Of a stretch of 7,131 nucleotides of DNA, positions 1 through 5,393 are shown in pieces (the stretch's first letter is position 1; each line of letters opens with the position of its first letter). The notes beneath the pieces are model-generated. The model made no database searches and was not told the origin of the DNA. It was given only the letters and a program-made list of their open reading frames with translations. This stretch comes from Oscillospiraceae bacterium (GTDB lineage Bacteria; Bacillota; Clostridia; Oscillospirales; Acutalibacteraceae). Location: positions 1 through 7,131 of the forward strand of contig CADBUK010000055.1 of assembly GCA_902797915.1 (NCBI GenBank), written 5' to 3'. The position numbers and the translations under genes are program-made.

Positions 1-489
1 AGCAAGGCAGTTAGTTGTGCAGGAAGCAGCAGAGATGATTTTGTCATCAGCGGTAAGTGTTTCGTGGTTAACATTATAAACGATTGTTGGAAGATCGTTG
101 CCTGCAGGAGCAGAAATTACAACCTTCTTAGCGCCGGCGTCGATATGAGCCTGAGCCTTTGCCTTTGAGCAATAGAAGCCTGTGCACTCAAGAACAACGT
201 CAACATCAAGCTCGCCCCAAGGAAGCTCTGCAGCGTTGGGCTTAGCATAGATTGTGATTTCCTTACCGTCAACGATGATTGAGTTTTCAGTAGCCTCAAC
301 TGTGTGCTTATTCTCGCCGATAACACCCGCATAGCCTCTCTGAGCTGTGTCATACTTGAGAAGATGAGCAAGCATTTTAGGATCGGTAAGATCGTTGATA
401 GCTACAACCTCATAGCCTTCAGCATCAAACATCTGACGGAAAGCAAGGCGGCCGATACGACCGAAACCATTAATAGCAACTTTTACCAT
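1..489 (-). CDS. gap: Glyceraldehyde-3-phosphate dehydrogenase, N-terminal part (cut by window edge)
   Basis: Glycolytic enzyme of the cytoplasm that converts glyceraldehyde 3-phosphate, NAD and phosphate to 1,3-bisphosphoglycerate. The 163 visible codons are open from ATG at 489 to the left edge, about half of the usual ~335 residues. The Rossmann NAD-binding start is seen as NGFGRIGR (residues 7-14), and Asp33 in AINDL is the residue that normally selects NAD over NADP. The catalytic cysteine lies in SCTTNC (Cys157). The start is supported by GGAGG at 499-503, 9 bases upstream. Codon choice (GCT, CTT, CGT) differs from the GCG/GCC-rich neighbours, as expected for a very highly expressed gene. 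It has its own promoter, and no pgk or tpi is visible. Identity is essentially certain; whether this is the only gap copy cannot be told. Confidence 0.97.
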   Translation of the reverse strand, partial: MVKVAINGFGRIGRLAFRQMFDAEGYEVVAINDLTDPKMLAHLLKYDTAQRGYAGVIGENKHTVEATENSIIVDGKEITIYAKPNAAELPWGELDVDVVLECTGFYCSKAKAQAHIDAGAKKVVISAPAGNDLPTIVYNVNHETLTADDKIISAASCTTNCLA

Positions 490-516
490 TGGAATCTACC
501 TCCGAAAAATAATTTA

Positions 517-535
517 AAATATTGCTTTAATATTT
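517..535 (-). repeat. AT-only inverted repeat in the gap leader
   Basis: A perfect 7-bp inverted repeat (AAATATT / AATATTT) with a 5-base loop falls directly at the predicted 5' end of the gap mRNA, upstream of its ribosome site. It is made only of A-U pairs, so it would be weak. A 5'-end stem can protect an mRNA from decay, but that role is inference here. Confidence 0.3.
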
Positions 536-542
536 CACATAT

Positions 543-571
543 ATTTTATACTGTTTTTTTACGAATAGCAA
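543..571 (-). promoter_or_regulatory. Predicted sigma-A promoter of gap
   Basis: On the minus strand, TTGCTA (566-571) and TAAAAT (543-548) are separated by 17 bases, giving 4/6 and 5/6 matches to consensus. The predicted start near 536 leaves a leader of about 47 bases before the gap ATG. The region is AT-rich, so chance matches are possible. A promoter is expected here because gap is preceded by 162 non-coding bases. Confidence 0.45.
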
Positions 572-651
572 GCACTTTTTTCCAATTGTAACACCTTTGT
601 TAAAACTGAACAAAAAGCAAAAACAAAATCAAAAGAATATATTTATTATAA

Positions 652-1959
652 TTATGATTTTTCCGCCTGCGTTTTGGTTTTTCTCATAAGAACAACAATC
701 GGAATAACGGCAAACACCGCAACCGCAGCCGCGGCAAGAAAGATTGAGGGTGTGGGAATGGTTTTTACCACGCCGAGTTCCTCATAAGTAGCGTTATTAT
801 TTGCAATAACCGCCGCGCCGATATACGGACCCGTTACCATAGGAATTAAAACCTGAAACAGCATTCTGATACCCTGAAAAAGACCGACCTTATCGGCGGG
901 AGTATAGTCTCTGATTGTGCCGACAACCGCGGCTGAAAGCACAAGGTAGGCGCCCATCATAACCGTACCTGCAACGATTAGGATAACAAGGCTTGTGCCC
1001 TTTGCAAAAAACATTGCAACAAAGCCTACAAGCAGCACCGCAAGGCAGGGCAGCATAAACTTAACCTTGCCGAATTTATCAATCGCTCTGCCGAGCAAAA
1101 CCGAAAGCACTGCGGACAAAATCAAAATTACGCCGAGGGGAATTGCGTAATCGGTAATGCCGAGCGACTTTTCAAGATAAATAATTATGTACGGCATAAA
1201 CACCTGATAAGCGACGTTCAGAATGCAGAACACGGCAAAAGCCGTATAAAGCAAGCCGTTCGCCTTAACGGTTGATGGCTTGAAGCCGTAGAAAATATTT
1301 TTAAAATAGTTTTCGTTATTTGACGTAAGACCCGGCTTATCCTTGAGAATGAAAAAGCCGAGCACGCCGCCGAGGGTTGTTACCGTGCCGACGATTATAA
1401 AGAAGGTTTGCCATTCGCCCTTTTGCTTAAACCCGTCCAGCACGCCGAAAACAAGCAGCATTGCGGCAAGCGGCATTGCCTGCATAACGGTTTCCGCCCT
1501 GCCGCGATTAGTTTCGTCCGTAACGTCAGTTACCCAGCTGTTGAACGCCGCGTCGGAAGCGGTTGAGCCGAAGAAGGTCATAACGCAGTCCATAATTACA
1601 ATCAGCAGCGCCGCGGTTGAAACCGCATTAACGGTATGAAAAATCCTGCCCGTGCTTTCAACCGTGATAAACCCGAAGGACGCGGTTACGATACCCCACA
1701 GGATATAGCCGAAGGTTATAAAAACCTTACGCTTGCCCATTTTGTCCGACAGTGCGCCCATAAACAGCGTTGTTACCGCCGCAGTGATTGCGGACGCCGC
1801 AACCATAAGCGCAATATCCGTTGCCGTGCCGCCGATAACGTCGAACAGGTAAACGTTAAAATACATATTTTCAATAACCCAGGCAAGCTGACCTATTAGG
1901 CCGAAAATAATAATTCCCGCCCAAATTCTGCCGCCGAGCTTTGATGATACTTTACCCAT
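652..1959 (-). CDS. Major facilitator superfamily transporter, SLC45/GPH-like, probable sugar uptake
   Basis: A 435-residue inner-membrane transporter with about 12 predicted helices (roughly 12-34, 46-69, 78-100, 107-130, 158-175, 184-205, 236-256, 272-289, 299-318, 322-346, 360-385, 403-425). The MFS loop motif GALSDKMGKRK is at residues 68-78, and its second-half counterpart GRAIDKFGKVK is at 290-300. The cytoplasmic stretch RDYTPADKVGLFQGIR (350-365) and the N-terminal QLAWVIENMYFNVYLFD resemble clostridial cation/sugar symporters often labelled SLC45-like or GPH-like. The start has AGAGGA at 1969-1974, 9 bases upstream. It lies 61 bases behind the DUF1846 gene with no room for a clear promoter, so it is probably co-transcribed through the stem-loop at 1983-2010. 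The neighbouring GH28 gene suggests a pectin-derived or other oligosaccharide substrate, but the sequence does not show the substrate. No clear terminator was seen after the stop, where 162 bases separate it from gap. Confidence 0.88.
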   Translation of the reverse strand: MGKVSSKLGGRIWAGIIIFGLIGQLAWVIENMYFNVYLFDVIGGTATDIALMVAASAITAAVTTLFMGALSDKMGKRKVFITFGYILWGIVTASFGFITVESTGRIFHTVNAVSTAALLIVIMDCVMTFFGSTASDAAFNSWVTDVTDETNRGRAETVMQAMPLAAMLLVFGVLDGFKQKGEWQTFFIIVGTVTTLGGVLGFFILKDKPGLTSNNENYFKNIFYGFKPSTVKANGLLYTAFAVFCILNVAYQVFMPYIIIYLEKSLGITDYAIPLGVILILSAVLSVLLGRAIDKFGKVKFMLPCLAVLLVGFVAMFFAKGTSLVILIVAGTVMMGAYLVLSAAVVGTIRDYTPADKVGLFQGIRMLFQVLIPMVTGPYIGAAVIANNNATYEELGVVKTIPTPSIFLAAAAVAVFAVIPIVVLMRKTKTQAEKS

Positions 1960-1975
1960 AACAATTCATCCTCTT

Positions 1976-2010
1976 AAAACACGGGCAAAGCCGCCGAAAC
2001 TGCTTTGCCC
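1976..2010 (-). terminator. Intercistronic stem-loop (partial terminator or mRNA-processing hairpin)
   Basis: A perfect 9-bp inverted repeat (GGGCAAAGC at 1983-1991 and GCTTTGCCC at 2002-2010, 10-base loop) lies 10 bases past the DUF1846 stop. On the minus strand it is followed by GTGTTTT, a short U-run, and then by the transporter's ribosome site. Read as RNA it resembles a weak intrinsic terminator. As no separate promoter is visible for the transporter, partial termination or a stabilising stem that lowers downstream expression is the likely effect. Confidence 0.6.
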
Positions 2011-2020
2011 TAAATAAATA

Positions 2021-3487
2021 TTATTTTGCGTGCGGGGCTTCGCTGGTAAGGCGGATGCCGAGCTTTTTAAGCACGTTTTCATCAACCTGTGCAAGAAGTA
2101 CCGAGGTGTGCATTTCGCAGTTTTTAAGCTGCCAGAGCTGCTCCAGCGCCGCCTTGGCATTAGCGTCCGTTACGGCGGAAATTGAAAGCGCAATCAGCAC
2201 CTCGTCCGTATGAAGCCTCGGGTTATGGTTGCCGAGGTGGTTTACCTTTAATTCCTGAATAGGCATAATAACCTGCGGTAAAATCAGCAGCGCTTCGTCG
2301 TCAATACCCGCAAGGTATTTAAGCGCATTGAGAAGCATTGCGGAGGCGCAGCCCATAAGCTTTGAGGTTTTACCCGTAATAACCTTGCCGTCATTAAGCT
2401 CGATTGCCGCCGCGGGCTCGCCCGTTTCAGCCGCTTTTTTCCTTGCGGCAGGAACGCAGACTCTGCTTTCCTCGCTGATACCCGCCTGATTCATAAGCAG
2501 CTCTAATTTGTAGATTTCCTCGCTCTTCTTAGCGCCCTTTGCGGCTGCGGAAACCGCGTTGAAATAACGGCGGATGATTTCCTGCTTTGAAGCCTCGCGC
2601 ACGGCGGCGTCGTCAATAATGCAGTTGCCTGCCATATTAACGCCCATATCCGTAGGAGATTTATAGGGGCAGGGGCCGTAAATCTTATCAAAGGTTGCTT
2701 TTAATACGGGGAAGATTTCAACGTCGCGGTTATAGTTAACGGTGGTTTTGCCGTAAGCCTCAAGGTGCCACGGGTCAATCATATTAACGTCGTTAAGGTC
2801 TGCCGTTGCAGCCTCATAAGCCATATTAACGGGATGGGAAAGCGGAAGATTCCAAATCGGGAAGGTTTCAAACTTGGCATAGCCCGCTTTAACTCCCCTT
2901 TTATTTTCGTGATAAAGCTGGGAAAGGCAGGTTGCCATTTTGCCGCTGCCTGGGCCCGGAGCGGTAATAACAACGAGCTGGCGCGAGGTTTCGATATAAT
3001 CGTTTTTGCCGTAGCCCTCGTCGCTGACAATCTTTGAAATGTTTGAAGGATAGCCCTCAATCGTATAATGGTGGTAAACGGCATAGCCCATTGACGCCAG
3101 CTTTTCCTCAAACGCAATAACTCTCGGCTGAGGGGAATATTTTGTAAGCACAACGCTGCCCACCATAAGACCGATTTTTGTAAACTCGCCTATAAGACGG
3201 CAAACGTCAACGTCGTATGTAATGCCCAAATCGGCACGCAGCTTTGCCTTTTCAATATCCTCGGCGCTGATTACGATTACGATTTCAGCCTCATCCTTCA
3301 GCTTGAGAAGCATCTGCAGCTTACTGTCAGGCTCAAAACCCGGCAGAACTCTTGAAGCATGGTAATCGTCAAAAAGCTTGCCGCCGAACTCAAGATACAG
3401 CTTGCCGCCGAATTCCGAAATCCTTTCACGAATTCTGCTTGACTGCATTTTCAGATATTTGTCATTATCAAATCCAACCTTATACAT
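2021..3487 (-). CDS. DUF1846 (UPF0371) family protein, function unknown
   Basis: A 488-residue predicted cytoplasmic protein recognised as DUF1846 from its near-invariant opening (GFDNDKYLKMQ, then IRERISEFGGKLYLEFGGKL and HASRVLPGFEPDSK, residues 5-56). Other family-like blocks are HHYTIEGYPSN (139-149) and HNPRLHTDEVLIALSISA (421-438). Its length matches the usual ~490. Residues 177-184 (PGPGSGKM) resemble a nucleotide-binding P-loop, but Met replaces the usual Ser/Thr after Lys. No signal peptide or membrane helix is seen. The start at 3487 was chosen over an in-frame ATG at 3535 because AGAGGA (3494-3499) sits 6 bases upstream of it, family members begin at this point, and the extra 16 codons overlap the leader hairpin. 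It heads a unit with the transporter and is divergent from GH28. No reaction is established for this family. Confidence 0.93.
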   Translation of the reverse strand: MYKVGFDNDKYLKMQSSRIRERISEFGGKLYLEFGGKLFDDYHASRVLPGFEPDSKLQMLLKLKDEAEIVIVISAEDIEKAKLRADLGITYDVDVCRLIGEFTKIGLMVGSVVLTKYSPQPRVIAFEEKLASMGYAVYHHYTIEGYPSNISKIVSDEGYGKNDYIETSRQLVVITAPGPGSGKMATCLSQLYHENKRGVKAGYAKFETFPIWNLPLSHPVNMAYEAATADLNDVNMIDPWHLEAYGKTTVNYNRDVEIFPVLKATFDKIYGPCPYKSPTDMGVNMAGNCIIDDAAVREASKQEIIRRYFNAVSAAAKGAKKSEEIYKLELLMNQAGISEESRVCVPAARKKAAETGEPAAAIELNDGKVITGKTSKLMGCASAMLLNALKYLAGIDDEALLILPQVIMPIQELKVNHLGNHNPRLHTDEVLIALSISAVTDANAKAALEQLWQLKNCEMHTSVLLAQVDENVLKKLGIRLTSEAPHAK

Positions 3488-3514
3488 TTCCCTTCCTCTT
3501 TCCGCAACAAATAT

Positions 3515-3547
3515 AAAAGAAAAACGGCGGTACAATCGTACAGCCGT
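3515..3547 (-). terminator. Terminator-like hairpin in the DUF1846 leader (candidate attenuator)
   Basis: On the minus strand, ACGGC (3543-3547) pairs with GCCGT (3524-3528) and GTAC (3538-3541) pairs with GTAC (3530-3533), with one U·C mismatch and a GATT loop. The stem runs straight into a U-tract, TTTTTCTTTT (3515-3524). This is the form of an intrinsic terminator, yet it lies between the predicted promoter (3560-3588) and the ribosome site (3494-3499), so it would stop transcription before the gene unless something prevents folding. Termination in vivo is inferred. Confidence 0.6.
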
Positions 3548-3553
3548 CTGTAC
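3538..3553 (-). promoter_or_regulatory. Perfect palindrome at the predicted DUF1846 transcription start
   Basis: GTACAG and CTGTAC form a perfect 6-bp inverted repeat with a 4-base spacer, starting at the predicted +1 (position 3553). As RNA it would be a 5'-end hairpin that uses the same bases as the left arm of the terminator-like stem at 3524-3547, so the two folds exclude each other (an anti-terminator arrangement). As DNA it is equally suited to be a dimeric repressor's operator. The sequence alone does not decide between them. Confidence 0.5.
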
Positions 3554-3559
3554 TTACAT

Positions 3560-3588
3560 ATTATAGAGCAAAGCAATTCATAAATCAA
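3560..3588 (-). promoter_or_regulatory. Predicted sigma-A promoter of DUF1846-transporter unit
   Basis: On the minus strand, TTGATT (3583-3588) and a perfect TATAAT (3560-3565) are separated by 17 bases. The predicted start is at 3553, giving a leader of about 66 bases that holds the palindrome and terminator-like hairpin. Confidence 0.65.
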
Positions 3589-3617
3589 TAGTTAGAAATA
3601 ATTTTTTTAATATAGGA

Positions 3618-3645
3618 TTGCAAAAAAAATGAAGTGATATATAAT
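3618..3645 (+). promoter_or_regulatory. Predicted sigma-A promoter of the GH28 gene
   Basis: TTGCAA (3618-3623) and a perfect TATAAT (3640-3645) are 16 bases apart, with a start expected near 3652 and a leader of only about 22 bases. It is back-to-back with the DUF1846 promoter, about 30 bases between the two -35 boxes, so one regulator bound between them could affect both directions. Confidence 0.6.
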
Positions 3646-3673
3646 TAACATATAAATATTATTGAGGTGCGCG

Positions 3674-5221
3674 ATGAAAACAAGGCGAACACATTTGGAC
3701 AAGCTGAACACACTGCTTTTCGGCAAGGATTTAAGAATTACCGAGGGGGAGCAATATACCGAGGAAAGAGAGTTTGACTACACCTCCTACCTCCCCGTTG
3801 AAAAATACATTTCCCCGCAGGAAATACCAACGGAAAAAGCGTTTTTTATAACCGATTTCGGCGCGGTGGCGAACGACACAGGCATTGACAACGCCCCCGC
3901 AATCAACGCCTGCATTAACGCCTGCGCGGAAAACGGCGGCGGCTTTGCGGTTGTCAGCGGCGGAAATTATACGGCAAAAACCGTTGAGCTTAAAAGCGGC
4001 GTAACGCTGTTTGTTGAAAGCGAAAGCTCAATAATTGCGCACGAAAGCGGCGAGGGCTTTTCAGCCAAGGCGCTGATTTACGCCAAGGGCTGTGAAAACA
4101 TCGGCATTACGGGCGGCGGCACGATTAACGGCAACGGCCATCTTTTCGGCAGGAAGCCGCTGCTTGACAAAAACATTACCGAGCCCGACGAGGTTATTGA
4201 CGTTATTAAAATGCGCAGGGACAACCGTGCGCAGTTAAGATTTGCACACCCCGCAAAATACGGCAGGCTGGCGGAAATGGTCGGCTGCAAAAACATACAT
4301 ATTAATAACATTATCTTTAAGGACAGCGCGCACTGGACCTGCCGCCTTACGCGGTGTGAAAACGTCAAAATTGAGAATTTCATAATCAACAACAACCGCC
4401 ACGTTGCAAACACGGACGGCATTGACCTTATGCAGACAAGCAATGTTGAAATACGCCGCTGCTTCCTTTCCTGCGCGGACGACGGAATCGTGCTTAAAAA
4501 CGCAATCTGGGAGGGCTGCAACGGCGCTATGGAAAACGTACACGTTTCCGACTGCGAGGTTATAAGCTGTACAAACGCCTTTAAAATCGGCACGGAAACA
4601 ACCTACGCAATTAAAAACGTGCTTGTTGAAAACTGCAAATTCTATATGACGGATTTGTACCCGGGCACAGTTTCGGGCATCAGCCTTGAAAGCGCGGACG
4701 GCGCCGAGGTTGCCGACGTAACGGTACGCAATATAGAAATGGAGCGCTGCACCTGCCCGATTTTTATTCGCCTTAACAACCGAAACCGCGCGGCAGTGGT
4801 TGACAGCTACAGCGCAAGCTCAATTGAATTCGGCGTTAAATCAAAAAGCAGGGGCGTTGACAAAAAGCTGTTTGATATGAAGGGCGAAATGCACGATATT
4901 AAAATTGAAAACATTACCGCGAAGGACATTGAAATTCCCGTAATTATTGCGGGATTTAAACAGAGGGGCAAAACCAAACGAGTTAAAAACGTTGAGCTTA
5001 AAAACATTGACCTGACCTACCGCAACGCAACGGAAATTGTTGACAGGCGTCTGTTCATACCCGAATACGCAAAGGTGTACCCTGAGTGCTGGAGGTTCAG
5101 AAACCTGCCCGCATACGCAATCTGGGCAAGGCACGCCGAGAACGTCAGGATTGAAAACTTTAAATGCACCCCCGCCCCGAGCGCTTGGAGGAAGGAACGC
5201 ATTTTTGAGGATGTTATTTAA
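3674..5221 (+). CDS. Glycoside hydrolase family 28 (polygalacturonase-like) protein, cytoplasmic
   Basis: A 515-residue right-handed beta-helix enzyme expected to hydrolyse galacturonic-acid-containing or related pectic glycosides. The GH28 N-terminal pattern is clear: ITDFGAVANDTGIDNAPAIN (59-78), then GGGFAVVSGGNYTAKTVELK (88-107). The acidic catalytic set is present: Asp248 in NTDGID (246-251), and Asp269 and Asp270 in ADDGI. At the usual G-H-G position it has TNAFKIGTETT (300-310), and at the usual R-I-K position GISLES (335-340), so the classic His and Arg/Lys are missing. PIFIRLNNR (362-370) and the closing YPECWRFRNLPAYAIWARH (469-487) fit a bacterial GH28 subgroup. No signal peptide is present, so it probably acts on imported oligosaccharides. 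ATG at 3674 is chosen because GAGG at 3664-3667 lies 6 bases upstream; an in-frame TTG at 3662 overlaps that site. Family assignment is confident; the substrate is not. Confidence 0.9.
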   Translation: MKTRRTHLDKLNTLLFGKDLRITEGEQYTEEREFDYTSYLPVEKYISPQEIPTEKAFFITDFGAVANDTGIDNAPAINACINACAENGGGFAVVSGGNYTAKTVELKSGVTLFVESESSIIAHESGEGFSAKALIYAKGCENIGITGGGTINGNGHLFGRKPLLDKNITEPDEVIDVIKMRRDNRAQLRFAHPAKYGRLAEMVGCKNIHINNIIFKDSAHWTCRLTRCENVKIENFIINNNRHVANTDGIDLMQTSNVEIRRCFLSCADDGIVLKNAIWEGCNGAMENVHVSDCEVISCTNAFKIGTETTYAIKNVLVENCKFYMTDLYPGTVSGISLESADGAEVADVTVRNIEMERCTCPIFIRLNNRNRAAVVDSYSASSIEFGVKSKSRGVDKKLFDMKGEMHDIKIENITAKDIEIPVIIAGFKQRGKTKRVKNVELKNIDLTYRNATEIVDRRLFIPEYAKVYPECWRFRNLPAYAIWARHAENVRIENFKCTPAPSAWRKERIFEDVI

Positions 5222-5233
5222 GGAGAAAGCGCA

Positions 5234-5349
5234 GTGAAAAAGATAATCATTACAGGTTTCAGCTTAATCTTATGCGCGGCTTCGGCGGAGAGGCGCAAAG
5301 CGTTGATTTCTCCGCAGGGGAAACAAAAGAGTTTACATTAAACAGATAA
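5234..5349 (+). pseudogene. Remnant of a secreted-protein gene (signal peptide and C-terminus in different frames)
   Basis: Twelve bases after the GH28 stop, and behind an AAGGAG ribosome site (5220-5225), a GTG start opens a 35-codon frame ending at 5341. It begins MKKIIITGFSLILCAASA, a good signal peptide, then continues as an undistinguished basic tail. In another frame the same DNA, from about 5275 to the stop at 5347-5349, reads GFGGEAQ followed by VDFSAGETKEFTLNR, which looks like the last strand of a beta-sandwich domain. The simplest reading is an internal deletion that joined the start of a secreted protein to its end, or to another gene's end, out of frame. The parent family is not recognised. 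A genuine 35-residue secreted peptide co-transcribed with GH28 is possible but less likely. Confidence 0.5.
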
Positions 5350-5355
5350 AAAAAC

Positions 5356-5390
5356 AAGGACTGCTCCAAACGGAACAGTCCTTTGCTTTT
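5356..5390. terminator. Bidirectional intrinsic terminator between convergent genes
   Basis: AAGGACTG (5356-5363) pairs with CAGTCCTT (5376-5383), and TCC/GGA extend the stem beyond one C·A mismatch, with an AAAC loop. On the plus strand it is followed by TGCTTTTATTTT, ending the GH28 transcript. On the minus strand it is followed by GTTTTTTT, ending the surface-protein transcript that stops at 5394. Confidence 0.88.
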
Positions 5391-5393
5391 ATT

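Noticed and set aside
304..591. Plus-strand open frame overlapping the gap start and its leader
   Set aside because: It runs antisense through unmistakable GAPDH codons and across the gap promoter, with no ribosome site or recognisable product.
2779..3153. Second minus-strand frame (124 codons) inside the DUF1846 gene
   Set aside because: It is a shifted frame within a conserved protein and no ribosome site or domain supports it.
3488..3535. Sixteen-codon N-terminal extension of the DUF1846 protein from an ATG at 3535
   Set aside because: The family starts at the inner ATG, which has a well-spaced AGAGGA, and the extension would overlap the leader hairpin and its U-tract.
3560..3660. Possible riboswitch or cre site in the divergent region
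   Set aside because: The leaders are about 66 and 22 bases long, too short for a known riboswitch with its expression platform, and no cre-like sequence was found.
3662..3673. In-frame TTG start for the GH28 gene
   Set aside because: The TTG overlaps the GAGG ribosome site that serves the ATG at 3674, and nothing resembling a ribosome site lies before the TTG at a usable distance.
4078..4593. Long open frame (171 codons) antisense to GH28
   Set aside because: It is a mirror of a strongly supported coding sequence with regular codon bias, has no ribosome site I could see, and its protein has no domain character.
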